A stretch of DNA of 64,000 nucleotides from assembly GCA_008638375.1 (NCBI GenBank), contig CM018031.1, positions 11,681,062 to 11,745,061 of the forward strand, in the 5' to 3' direction. Below the pieces are notes generated by a model, which was given only the letters and a program-made list of their open reading frames with translations, was not told where the DNA came from and ran no database searches. This DNA comes from Nyssa sinensis (lineage: Eukaryota; Streptophyta; Magnoliopsida; Cornales; Nyssaceae). Both the position numbers and the translations under genes were made by a program. Below are positions 1 to 10,733 of the stretch, piece after piece; position 1 is the first letter of the stretch, and every line of letters starts with the position of its first letter.

Positions 1-72
1 ACTCTGCCCAAATATGTTGACAATTTTCAACCACTTTTGAATTATTCAAATCCCGGTCACCTTTCGTCATTT

Positions 73-185
<113 letters not shown>

Positions 186-540
186 CGTATGGAGCACCAT
201 ACAGGAGCCGCATCTCCATAAAAGATGGTGGATCTCCATAAAGAGGTTCAAGTACCGGCAGGTCTAGCTATAATTTTTATACTTTTTGTAATAAATTTTA
301 TATCTCAATAATGTAATATTGAATTATTAATAAAGTATTAAATAATTTATCTAATATATACAATTAGTGATTTAATGGCATTTCAAAATTTGATAAAATT
401 TTAAGACCTACCCAAAAAAAAAAAAAAAGAGGCCAAACGACACAAGATCAATTAAGAAAAAATTCAGTACAACATGCAAAAACACACAAGAGCCCATGCA
501 ATTGATTTCAAGCATATATGGACATGTTTCTTATACTAAC

Positions 541-1032
541 AGTTCGTTTGGATAAGTAGGAAGGAAAAGAAAGGAGAGGAGAGTATTAATTATGAGAGAA
601 AGGAAAGGAGTGGAGATGAGAGGAGAGGGTAATCCCTCGTTTATGTTTGGATAACTAATGAAAAGAAAGGAGAGGTAATCCTTTCACCTTGTTTGGGAAT
701 GATAAAGGAGAGAAAGGAAAAGAAAGAATTTTATATTATTTTACTATTATATACAAACAATGTGTATTTAAATGCTCTAGGATAGATGTGTCATTTTTAT
801 TTTATCTTTTATAATTTTAAGGGTAATATTGGTATTATTAAAAATTCATTAAATCTTTCTTTCCTTTCCCTCCGTTTTTGCCCACTTTTAGAGGGATAAC
901 AAAATTACTAAAATGGGGGTTAAACTCTCCCTCCCTTTGCTTCCTAATTTTTAAAACAAACATGATATAAGCTCTCTTTCCTTATCCTTTCCTTCCCTTT
1001 CTTTCCAATTCCTTCCATTCAAACATAGTGTA
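541..1032. mobile_element. MITE-like element with purine-rich inverted ends
   Basis: The left end reads GTTTGGAT followed by GGAAGGAAAAGAAAGGAG-type purine sequence. The right end read on the other strand gives GTTTGAAT followed by GGAAGGAATTGGAAAG-type sequence, so the two ends form an imperfect inverted repeat around about 490 bp. The interior has no coding capacity. I could not settle a target-site duplication, so the superfamily is unknown and the edges are approximate. A plain low-complexity purine/pyrimidine stretch is the alternative. Confidence 0.4.
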
Positions 1033-1750
1033 AAACACTCGCCCAACACCCTCCACTTTATTTCAATGAATGTCAAATCTGGCATTACTATTAAATAATT
1101 AACAATAATACTTAATTTCAAATTAAGTAAGAATTTTTCTTTTCTATTTAAATACATTTTTTAATCACAATCTGTCACGCCAATAATATACTTATGATTT
1201 TTATTTTATTTTATTTTATTTTTTTAGTTAAAATTAAATAGTCACGTGATATTTATGTAATTGCATGTATGATAAATTAATATTGTAACACGTATCGAGA
1301 TAGAAAAAAATTATTCTTATTTGATTGGAAGCCAAGTACTATCCAATAATTAAATAAAAGACAAGGTGACATGCATTCTAATTAGTTGCAAAACATTGAG
1401 AAAAAAATATGGGAAAAACCTGCATAGTCATGAGTCTATCATACGTGTGTGATCACTTTTATGATTTTAGTAATATAATAATTAAATTCATAGAAATTAT
1501 GATAGTTACATGAAAAAATTTCATTTCTTGCCTCTTGAATTTTTTTTTGTTGTAAAGAAGAGTATTTGCGGGTTAGTTTATAGGCACTTTGAAACTAACT
1601 TCTACCAACCTTTACCTAGCACTTATTAATAAGACGTGAGTAATCTCAAAAGTTATTAACAGCAAGAATCAAACTTACGAGCTCGAAATGATAAGTCCCT
1701 TATAAGCTGCCGCTTCCACTCGGCCGACCCCTTAGGTTGCCCCTGAATTG

Positions 1751-1760
1751 CTATAAATAG
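1751..1760 (+). promoter_or_regulatory. TATA box of the DVL/RTFL gene
   Basis: CTATAAATAG lies about 125 bp before the ATG at 1884. Transcription would be expected to begin near 1785, giving a leader of roughly 100 nt with a pyrimidine-rich start (CTACCTCTCTC). This is a good plant TATA sequence in the right place; use of the site is inferred. Confidence 0.6.
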
Positions 1761-1883
1761 TTTCCAACGGTCCACTACCACCCGATCTACTCTTGCCAAT
1801 CTTTCTACCTCTCTCAAACACACATATATAGAAGGAAAGCTGGGAAGAGATCAAGCTAGCTCTGAAAATTCTGTCAAGCAGTC

Positions 1884-2240
1884 ATGGAGTATTACATGGA
1901 CGAGAAATGGAAGCTATCCAAGGATATTTCTGGTAGCCATTCCTCTACTTCTTCCAAGTCATCTCTTCTGAGGAGCTGTTCATCAAAGAGCTCTACCTCC
2001 AAATCTCCTCTTCTGGGGAGTTTCTCGCAGAAGAGCTCTTCTTTTAAGTCCTCTCTCTCAAGCAGTTCTTCACAGAAGAGCCCCTCTTCCAAGTCTCCTC
2101 TCTCGAGGAGTTCTTCTCAAAAGTGCTCCAATTTTACCAGAAAGTGCAGTAGCTTGGCCAAGGAGCAAAAGGCAAAGTTTTACATCGTGAAGCGCTGTGT
2201 CACGATGCTTATATGCTGGCACAAACATGGCGATTATTAA
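1884..2240 (+). CDS. DVL/RTFL (ROTUNDIFOLIA-like) small polypeptide
   Basis: A 118-residue single-exon protein. The C-terminal segment (residues 90-115, SLAKEQKAKFYIVKRC then VTMLICWHKHG) is the conserved RTF domain of the plant DEVIL/ROTUNDIFOLIA-LIKE family. In Arabidopsis these peptides associate with the plasma membrane, and over-expression alters polar cell proliferation and organ shape. The N-terminal part is Ser/Lys-rich and made of four 15-residue repeats at 26-40, 41-55, 56-70 and 71-85, each built on the pattern S-[SP]-L-x5-[SQ]-K-x5. The start at 1884 is the first ATG after the TATA box; a second Met at residue 5 is possible. Lack of introns fits the family. Family assignment is firm; which member it is cannot be told. 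Confidence 0.93.
   Translation: MEYYMDEKWKLSKDISGSHSSTSSKSSLLRSCSSKSSTSKSPLLGSFSQKSSSFKSSLSSSSSQKSPSSKSPLSRSSSQKCSNFTRKCSSLAKEQKAKFYIVKRCVTMLICWHKHGDY
1959..2138 (+). repeat. 45-bp in-frame minisatellite inside the DVL gene
   Basis: Four imperfect 45-bp units (1959-2003, 2004-2048, 2049-2093, 2094-2138) encode 15-residue Ser/Lys-rich repeats. Unit length is a multiple of three, so copy-number change would keep the RTF domain in frame. Confidence 0.85.
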
Positions 2241-3270
2241 TTCTTGAAGGAAAGAATATGAAGACATGCAATTGCAGACAGTTCGAACAAAGCAGAATCT
2301 TCACTTTGGCTCCACTATCTTCCTTCTTCATGCGAGATGGATCTTCATCTTGGGTTTGTTTGAAACCCAGATAAATTCTCCTGCGTCCCATTGAGAAGAC
2401 CTGATTTTGTAACAAAATTTTACTAGTATTTCCTTTTTTTTTTTTCTTTATCTTTTTAGATTTAATTGTAACTTCAATGGATGTTACATTGTTATAATAT
2501 GTATGAAATAGAACTAAAATCAAATCTTAATACTAGAACAATTTCTAATTCTTGATGTGTTTGTTTGAGAAGTGAGCTGCATTTGTAGTCTCTTTCTTTT
2601 ATCTCTGTTAATTTTCTTCTGCCATTTATCTTGATGAGAGAAAGATTCCCTTTTGCTGTGGGAACTGGAAATTATAATAGGACATGATTGGTAAATGGAT
2701 CTGCATCGGGAATGCACTCATCTGTTCCCTTTGCGAAAAAGAGAATGGGTATCTGTTGATGAGTGATATCACATGGGCATATGGTGATGAAAGCTAAACA
2801 TTTTTATATATCAAATAGGGATTCAACTTCTCTGCTTTTGTTGCTCTCCATTTATCAATATATCCTGTCCACATCAGTAGTGAATTCTCTAATTTCCTCG
2901 TAAGCCTAGTCTATTCTTCTTGCGATTTTTGATAACCCGAAATGATTCGAGAAAAAATTTGATCATTTTAGTATTTTTGAATATTTTGACCTATTTTGTT
3001 TTTAATATTATAATTTACTTATATAAGAATATTATTTTTAAAATTTCAATTTATGAGTAGTTAGTCCTTATTCGAAGAAAAAATAGAGTTTTGGATTATG
3101 AAATTTTTTTTTTCTTATAGGTTATTTTTTTTATATATTGTGAGTTAATCATTATTGTCCGTGAATACATGTATCTTTTCAAATCACGTAAATTTTATGT
3201 AATTTTTTGCTTTTCTCTTATTTAAAATTAATTTATTTTTTGTTTAATCCCTTCCGCAAAACAAATCCAG
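2241..3270. other. Intergenic region between the DVL gene and the chromovirus
   Basis: The first 200-300 bp probably carry the 3' untranslated region and polyadenylation site of the DVL gene. The rest is AT-rich with poly-T runs. I see no other gene. Confidence 0.5.
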
Positions 3271-3275
3271 GAATC

Positions 3276-3682
3276 TGTTACGTGCCATAGTTTGTGATCT
3301 CGTGGTGGATTTATGAACAGGTAGAGAACAAGGGTCGTCCTTGCGTTTTCTACCTATGATGGTAAGTTTGTAGGATACTTCGAGGGATCCTAGACCTCCT
3401 TAGATTGGTTTAATTCGAGGAAAACCACGACTCCAAGTCAACTCCAGGTTGAGAGTAATAATCATGTGATGATTTTATTCATGGCCTCAAGCTATTAAAT
3501 AGCTAAATGACTTTTGATGGAATAGGCAATAACCTATTCTTAGGAAAATAAAAATTACACTTGCATAAATTTATTCTAGCACAAATTTATTGAAAGGAAA
3601 TAACACAAGGAAATATCATTGATTCTAATTGATTGGTGGTAAGCATCAATCACTCCCATCCCATGATGCTTGGTCCCTGACA
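3276..3682 (-). repeat. 3' LTR of the chromovirus
   Basis: 407 bp with TG...CA termini (plus-strand view), matching the LTR at 8052-8473 apart from about 6% substitutions and a few short indels. The integrase/chromodomain frame runs a dozen codons into it before its stop. Confidence 0.95.
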
Positions 3683-5099
3683 ACTCTTCCCCCCTCAAAA
3701 ATTTCCTTGTCCTCAAGGAAAAAACGTGTCTTCAATTCTGCCAGATTCTCCCATGTGGCCTCAACAAGAGAGAGATTTTGCCAATGAACAAGAACCTCAG
3801 TTTCTCCTCCTTTCATGCGAGTTTCCAAAATGGCTTGAGGAAGTGGGTGGGGTGCAAATTCAGCTGGTAATTCGGGTACAGTGTGAGAGATTTCTTCTTG
3901 ATTTCTAATCCTCTTTTTTAGGAGAGAAACATGGAAAACTGGATGTAATTTAGATTCTGGGGATAACTCCAATTTATATGCCATGGTGCCAATCTTGGAT
4001 AGGATTTTAAACGAACCGAAAAATTTGGGAGTAAGCTTGAGATTTTTTCGTTGAGCTAAGGAAAGCTGGTGATAGGGGCGCAATTTTAGGTAGACAAATT
4101 TGCCTACTTGGAAATTCCGCTCCGTGCGTTTCTCATCATAATATTTCCTCATTCTCTCCTGTGCAATCTTCAAGTTGGCTCTGACATCCCTAATCACCAC
4201 ATTCCTTTCAAGTACAAATTTGTCAACAGACTCCACGTGCGAGGTGCTATGAACTAGGCAAGTAAAGTGGGAGGCTCGCGCCCATAGACAATTTTGAAGG
4301 GTGTCTTCTTGGTGGAAGAGTGAATGCTTGTATTGTAACAATATTCCGCACACATAAGCCAAACCGCCCACTCTTTGGGCTTAGAACTCGTGAAACATCG
4401 CAAGTACATTTCCAACGTCTTGTTGACCACCTCAGTTTGACCATCGGTTTGGTGATGATAAGTTGAGCTAAAATTGAATTTAATTCCATTTAATAGGAAT
4501 AAATTCTTCCAAAAAGAACTTGTGAACACCGGGTCATGATCACACACAATAGACTCAAGCATGCCATAAAGCTTGAATATGTGAGAAAAAAATGTTTGCG
4601 CAATGGTGGTGGCCGTGTAAGGGTGTTTAATGGGAATAAAATGGCTATATTTGGATAATCGGTCAACTACCACAAAAATAGTAGAATTACCTCCAGATGT
4701 TGGCAAGCCATCTACAAAATCTATGGAGATATCCGTCCACACATGACGCGGAATTGGAAGAGGGCTGAGTAGACCGGCGGGTTTAACTTGGTCCACCTTA
4801 TTTTTTTGACAAACATCACACTCTCGAATAAATTTTCGTATGTGCCCCTTTATGCCCTTCCAATAAAAAACTGATTTGATTCTGTGGAGAGATTTGTGAA
4901 GCCCTTCATGCGTGTTAGAATGGAATTCCTTGATTATAGGAATAATCAATTCTGATGTGGGCAAGAGGTAAATTCGATCCTTAAAGAAAATCAATCCTCC
5001 CTTGAATAGCCATGGTCCCAATGCTTCCCCTTCTTTGATTTTCGCCACCAAATCCTGCAAGTGAGGGTTATCCAAAATTTTAGATTTTATGGGATCCAA
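3646..5099 (-). pseudogene. Chromovirus integrase and chromodomain (broken)
   Basis: Two overlapping frames. The first, 5099 down to 4254, carries the zinc-binding H-H-C-C region (HEGLHKSLHRI ... CDVCQKNK), then the integrase core with the first Asp in WTDISIDFVDGLP, the second in VCDHDPVFTSSFW and the Glu in QTDGQTEVVNKTLEMY. All three DDE residues are present. After a frameshift near 4254-4371 the second frame continues with the C-terminal GPY/F-like region (ends HPVFHVSLLKKR) and a chromodomain (ILETRMKGGETEVLVHW ... ATWENLAEL). The stop at 3646 lies inside the LTR. In the living family this protein inserts the DNA copy, and the chromodomain steers insertion toward heterochromatin. The frameshift should prevent a full product. 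Confidence 0.9.
3683..3696 (-). other. Polypurine tract of the chromovirus
   Basis: On the minus strand GAGGGGGGAAGAGT directly abuts the 3' LTR, as expected for the primer of plus-strand DNA synthesis. It is also translated, as Glu-Gly-Gly-Arg near the end of the integrase frame. Confidence 0.85.
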
Positions 5100-6704
5100 C
5101 CAATTAGGAATAGGAGAAGATATTGCACATGCTTGAATTTCAAATTTTTGGGAAGGGGCATCTGTGGCTGAATTTTTCTTGCCTTTTTGTAGTGAATTTG
5201 AAAATCAAATCCCAAGAGCTTCACCAACCATTTTTGTTGAGCAGCCGTAGTAATTGTTTGTCCCAACAGAAATTGCAAGCTTTTTTGGTCCGTCCGGACA
5301 ATAAATTTGGCTCCTAAAAGATATGGACGCCATTTTTGGACCAGCCTTAACCAAGGCCAACATTTCCTTCTCATATGTGGATGAGGCAAAATTTTTGCCA
5401 TGTAGAGCTTAGCTAAAAAAAGCAATCGATCGGTCTCCTTGCATGAGCACTGCACCCAAACCCACGCTAGAGGCATCATATTCCACAATGAACGATTGCA
5501 AAAAATTTGGAAGAGCCAATACAGGTCCTGGATGTCATGGCCCTTTTTAATTCTTCAAAAGTTTGCTCCGCCTGCAGGGGTCCACCTAAAGGAATCCTTC
5601 TTGAGCATATGGGTCAATGGCTGGGTAATGATGCCATAGCGGTGGATGAATTTTTGGTAATAACCAGTGAGGCCCAAAAAACCTCACAAGCCCTTCAATG
5701 TAGTCGGCTTGGGCCATGTCATCATTAAGGATATTTTTTCCAGATCCATGGCCACCCCACGATGAGAAATTAAATGCCCCAAGTAGCCAACTTCCTCTTG
5801 TCCAAATTGGCATTTTTCTCACTTGACAAAAAATTGGTTAGCTTGCAAAATGTGTAGCACATGCCGCACGTAATAAATGCTCCTTCCATGACTTGCTAAA
5901 AATAAGGATATCATCAAAAAATACCAAAACGAATTTACGAAGAAATGACTTGAATACCTCATTCATCACGCTTTGAAAAGTGGCGGGTGCATTTGTGAGG
6001 CCAAATGGCATGACCAAAAATTCATAATGGCTTTGGTGTGTGCAGAAAGTCGTTTTCTCGATATCTCCAAGATGCATACGAATTTGATGGTATCACGACT
6101 GCAAGTCAAACTTTGTAAAAAATTGTGCCCCATGTAATTCATCTAATAACTCGTCGATGACAGGAATCGGGAACTTATCCGTGACTGTAATGTTGTTGAG
6201 TACTCGATAATCGACACATAGTCACCACGAGCCATCATGTTTTTTGACCAATAATACGGACGAGGAATAGGGACTCGTGCTAGGCCGCACCACACCAGAT
6301 GATAAGAGCCCCTTCACCATTTTCTCAATTTCACTTTTTTGGTAATGTGGATACCGATAAAGCTTGATCGAAATTGGATTGGCTCCCTGTAGCAACAGAA
6401 TCTTGTGATCCTGAGAGCGCTGAGGTGGCAAGCCCTAAACCTCTAGAAAAATGGCCGAATATTGGTTCAAAATGGTCACCAAATTCGAATTTAATTGACT
6501 AACCGCAGCTCCTTGCTTCTCTCCCAAATTTAAGGAATTGAGTTGCAATAAAAAAGCTCTTTTTCCTTTCCGCAACAGCTCCCCCAAATCATGATCACCC
6601 ATGATTTTATTGCTAGGCCCTTTTGTCCCGTGCAACTCCACCGTTTTTCCCTCCCACCGAAACCGCATCCATAGTTCATTGAATTCCCAAATAATTAGGC
6701 CCAA
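5087..6704 (-). pseudogene. Chromovirus reverse transcriptase and RNase H (broken)
   Basis: The spacer after protease is at 6435-6704. RT motifs then appear in separate frames: SGVVRPSTSPYSSSVLLVKK (about 6310-6250), YHQIRM just before 6077, [16 protein letters not shown] (about 6020-5970) and the catalytic FFDDILIF (about 5920-5895). The Asp-Asp pair is intact. RNase H sequence (FIVRTDQKSLQFLL ... QQKWLVKLLGFDFQIHY) lies at about 5310-5190. In-frame stops occur at 6222-6224 (TGA where the family has Arg) and 6093-6095 (TGA where the family has Gly), another lies near 6435, and the frame shifts again between 5838 and 5488. No active enzyme is expected. Confidence 0.88.
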
Positions 6705-7125
6705 TCATTTTAGCCATTGAGTCCCAAAAACGGCATCACATCCTTCCATATGTAAAAGGAAAAAATCCACATGGAATTGAACCTTTTGCACTGAAATAGG
6801 GAGATTTTCACACACTCCTTCACTCTTCATTTTATTTCCATCTGCCACTTGCACAGAAAATTCTCCCTTTTTTGTGGGATAAATTCCCATTTTGGTAGCT
6901 AACTTCGAATTCAAAAGGTTATGGGTGCTATCGGAATCCACCAATATTGTAACCACGGAATCTCCAATTTTTCCAAAAAAATGCATGGTCTGAGGTGTCG
7001 CATTTCCCGAAATAGCATGAAAATTATTTTTAGGAATGTCCTCTTCCTCTTCCTCCTCTACGGTAGTCTCATCCAACGGCTCATCAATGGAAGGAAAAAT
7101 AACTTCTTGCAACGATGGCCCGGGG
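6705..7125 (-). pseudogene. Chromovirus aspartic protease
   Basis: The frame includes TILVDSDSTHNLL (about 6955-6915). The family has D-S-G at the active site; here the glycine is aspartate. The domain is otherwise readable, preceded by an acidic Glu-rich linker, and ends with DAVFGTQWL, the usual end of the retropepsin fold. The Gly change would probably inactivate the enzyme. Confidence 0.85.
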
Positions 7126-7885
7126 AAAATTTTTCATCACAGTTGAAGCATAATCCGCGCATCCTCCTTTCTTGTAACTCGGCCGGGCTCAACCTCTTGA
7201 TGGTAGGGTTACGAGCTCAGGCACGAGATGCCGAGGGTAATGGTGGTTATCCCGTGATTGATGGGGCCTTCCAAGGTTCCACGTACCTTCCCTTTCGTTG
7301 GTCATACATAATAGACTCATAGAGCCGTGCAAGACCGATAGCTAGCGACGAACAAGGAAATTGGATTACATGATTGCACATCAACTCGTATTGCCTCCTT
7401 TAACCCACTCACGAAGCACCCAACGTGTTGTTCTTCGAATAAATGGCCAGCTCGATGTAACAAACGATCAAACTCCATTTGGTAATCACGAATCCTTCTT
7501 GTTTGTTTAATCTTGGTGAGATCCCCAAAAAAAATTTGGTATCTCGAAGGCCCGTAACGTAAATGCAACTCGTACTTGAAAACCTCCCAATTGACACCTT
7601 CTCGCCAATGTTTGAAACGTTGATACCACAATTGGACATCACTATCCAAGTGGTAATCGGCTATGGGAAGCTCATCTGCCTCTTCCGTGCATTGGAACTC
7701 GAAGAATTTCTCCACCCGACAAATCTACCCGGTTGGATCTTCCATGCCATCATAGTGTGGAAAGTCCAACTTCGTGATTTTGAGTGCGAGAGAACCTCCT
7801 CCCGAGGGGTTACGACGGGGCCAACGAGAAGACTCGGCATCGTTATCATGTCCTCCATCGTGCGTAGAAAAACGAGCAAACATGT

Positions 7886-7924
<39 letters not shown>

Positions 7925-8031
7925 TTCAAGAGGCGCTCTTCACTAGCCCTCATGGCTTGTTGTAGTTCCTTTTGGCCCGCAGCCAATGAGCCAAGTTCAT
8001 TCTCCACTTGCTCAAGGCGGTGGTCGGACAT
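7126..8031 (-). pseudogene. Chromovirus gag with zinc knuckle (broken)
   Basis: The probable start ATG is at 8031-8029, just past the primer site. The N-terminal frame is a short predicted coiled coil (HRLEQVENELGSLAAGQKEL). It then runs into a TA microsatellite at about 7889-7922. The capsid-like region follows in other frames (WYQRFKHWREGVNWEVF, about 7630-7580). A CCHC-type knuckle (CFNCDEKFSPGHRC) is readable at about 7155-7110. Frameshifts and the microsatellite break the protein, which would normally package element RNA. Confidence 0.85.
7889..7922. repeat. TA microsatellite inside gag
   Basis: About 34 bases of alternating T and A interrupt the gag sequence between the N-terminal coiled coil and the capsid-like part. 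Confidence 0.95.
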
Positions 8032-8048
8032 GCCTGGCTCTGATACCA
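8031..8048 (-). other. Primer binding site for tRNA-iMet
   Basis: Minus-strand TGGTATCAGAGCC follows the 5' LTR after three bases. It matches the complement of the 3' end of plant initiator-methionine tRNA, the standard primer of this group. The gag ATG follows at once. Confidence 0.92.
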
Positions 8049-8051
8049 AGT

Positions 8052-8473
8052 TGTTACGTGTCGTAGGTTATGATCTCGTGGTGGGTTTATGAACGGGTAG
8101 AGAACAAGGGTCGTCCTTACGTTTTCTACCTATGATGTTAAGTTTGTAGGATACTTTGAGGGATCCTAGGCCTCCTTAGATTGGTTTAATTCGAGGAAAA
8201 CCATGACTCCAAGTCAACTCTAGGTTGAGAGTAATAATCATGTGATGATTTTATTCATGGCCTCAAGCTATTAAATAGCTGAACGACTTTTGATGGAATA
8301 GGCAATAACTTAGTCTTAGGGAAATGAAAATTACACTTGCATAATTCTAGCACAAATTTATTGAAAGAAAATAACATTGACCGAAAGGAAATAACATAAG
8401 AAAATATCATTGATAATAATTGATTAGTGGTAAGCATCAATCACTCCCATCCCATGATGCTTGGTCCCTGACA
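8052..8473 (-). repeat. 5' LTR of the chromovirus
   Basis: 422 bp, colinear with the 3' LTR. It is longer by a short duplication around GAAAGGAAATAACA. It would carry the element's promoter; I did not identify a clear TATA box. Confidence 0.95.
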
Positions 8474-8478
8474 GAATC

Positions 8479-9462
8479 CCAACCAAATGGAACAATTTTT
8501 AAAGAAAAATCGACCCTATTACATGTTAGCAAGTATTCATTAGTCGTGCATTACATGATCAGCTTGTATCATATGGAATAGACTTGTCAAATCTCTCCGG
8601 CCTCCAAATTTTAGGATGAGAACATTTATATGTAACGAAAAGTGTCTTGGTTGGAAATTAGAAGCAATTTGAATAATTCACGCATCAAAGAGAATGATTA
8701 AGAAAGCATTCAGGTGAATGATTAACAAAGCATCCAAGGGAGATTTCAGTGATTTTTTATTGTGTCTATCAATGCCACTTGAGGGTGCAATTTACGTGAG
8801 CTAATACGCAACTCAAATTTTTTGTAACTTGAGTTTCATTTTTTATATTTTAGAATGAGTTTGAGCAAAAAAAAACTCAAGCTTGATTTAAATTAACTTA
8901 GATTGAGAGTTCAGAAACTCAAATTCAAATTTAATATTTTATATATTATATTTTTTTTATACTATTAGATTAGTAGAAATTCCTTACAAGCATTATTATT
9001 TATAATTTTAAAAACTTGTTGATATTTAATTTTTTTTTTTCAAAATTAAATTATGTTGAAAAAATTATTTTAATGAAATTTTTTTGGATGAGAGACTAAG
9101 AGAAATTATTAAAACTTTTAATGTATAATCAAAATAAGAAAAAGACAATATTTTATTGAAAAAATTGTGAATAAAATCTGAAAATTAGAATTGATAATCT
9201 AAATTATTAAAAATTTATCGGGTTCGGGGTTGAACCCAATACTAATAAATTTTAATTCGAGTTGGGCTTGGGTAAGGTGGTTGGATTCAAAGTCGGGTTC
9301 AGACCCAGGCTCAGATTGACTGTTTTAGAATTTGAACTAAGTTTGGTCATAACTTAACCCGAATCCGACTCACCCAAATCCCTAATCTCATGCGCGCTTG
9401 TTTTGTTTGTACGTCTCCAGCTGCATTCATGTTTGATTCATGGACAATACCCTTATAAGTTT
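8479..9462. other. Intergenic, AT-rich
   Basis: No gene recognised. The segment 9220-9390 has repeated GGGTT/AACCC-type words typical of decayed plant hAT-type MITE ends, but I could not define ends or a target duplication. Confidence 0.5.
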
Positions 9463-9470
9463 ATACTAAT

Positions 9471-10725
9471 TAGTGGTGCATAAAAAATCGAGAACTGCAG
9501 ATTTGAACCAATCCAAACTGAACTCGAATTGAATGGGTTGGGTTGAATTGGTTTTAAAGATAGTTTGGGGTGGGTCGGTTCTAGAACTGCAATATTCAGG
9601 TTGGTTCTGGTTTAAAATTTGGATAAACCAACCCAACCCAAGAACCGAAATTCAAATAAAAAATATTTTAAATAAAATTAAGAAAATTATATATATAGTG
9701 TGATTTACAAGTACTATATTTATATATATATTTTATATTTATGACATGAATATTATATATATATATACACATATATATAATCAAGATATATATATATATA
9801 ATATTTCATGATCTAGTTGTTGTGTGTGGATTCATGATCAAAGTCCTTATTTCGCTGTGGACAAACAATCAATTACCGTTATTTTATACTTTATATTTTA
9901 TAATAAAATACATAATATGTGTGTTGTGTGTGTATATATATATATATATATCAATTTAAATTTATATTCAATAGGTACAATTGCATTGGTACACTAATAC
10001 TTCTACAACAAAACTCTATTCATTGATATATATATATATATATATTAAATGAATTCTATGTACCGCACATCCAACTAATTTCATTAGTATTTATATAAAT
10101 ATATAAATTGTTATATATATAATATATATATATAGCATGTTATATATGATACGTATACATACATACATACATACATATATAAACTACTGTATATATAATA
10201 TATATAATCTGTTATATATAAAGTATATATAATATGTATATAACATATATACAAACAAACAAACATACATACATACATACATACATACATATGTATATAA
10301 CAGGTTATATATATGTTTATATATATATGTAACCTGTTGTATATATATAAATTTATATGATCATATGTAACCTGTTGTATATATAAAATTTATATAATCT
10401 TATATAATATATATAAACATATATATAACCTGCTATATATATAATATATAACATGTTATATATAAAATTTATACAATATCTATATAACATATATACATGC
10501 ATATAATTTGAATCGGAATCAAGTTTTTAGAAAGAGAAACAAATAGGAGATTTAGTATTTCAGGTAGAACCGGAACCAATCCGACCCAAACCGAATATTT
10601 TTGGGTCGGATCGATTCTATCATTGTTACGGTTCAATTCCGATTCTTATTTTTTAAAACTGTTCAAAGTCGGGTAGGTTCCTATTCTTTTATAACCCAAC
10701 TCAATCCGAACCACGTGCACTCCTA
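9471..10725. mobile_element. Old hAT-like non-autonomous element
   Basis: The left end TAGTGGTGCA pairs with TAGGAGTGCA at the right end on the opposite strand. Both are followed by GGTTGGGTT/AACCGAACC-like subterminal sequence. Flanking 8-mers ATACTAAT (9463-9470) and ATATTATT (10726-10733) match at 6 of 8 positions, consistent with an aged 8-bp hAT target duplication. The interior is almost entirely TA runs and ACAT tetranucleotide repeats, with no coding capacity. Confidence 0.65.
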
Positions 10726-10733
10726 ATATTATT

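Larger units (their letters stand above)
3276..8473 (-). mobile_element. Ty3/gypsy chromovirus, full length but degenerate
   Basis: A 5.2-kb LTR retrotransposon on the minus strand. Two LTRs (8052-8473 and 3276-3682) begin TGTTACGTG and end CCCTGACA. They are flanked by a perfect 5-bp target duplication GAATC at 3271-3275 and 8474-8478. Inside are a tRNA-iMet primer site, gag with a zinc knuckle, protease, reverse transcriptase, RNase H, integrase and a chromodomain, then a polypurine tract. Protease-RT-RNaseH-integrase order plus chromodomain defines a chromovirus; the small size and short LTRs suggest a Reina-like lineage (inferred). By eye the LTRs differ at about two dozen of roughly 400 aligned bases, mostly transitions. 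Stops, frameshifts and a microsatellite in gag make it non-autonomous. Confidence 0.96.

Noticed and set aside
9920..10500. Regular ACAT/TA arrays suggesting a CRISPR-like or satellite array
   Set aside because: Units are 2-4 bp simple repeats without unique spacers; a plant microsatellite cluster inside a hAT-like element explains them.
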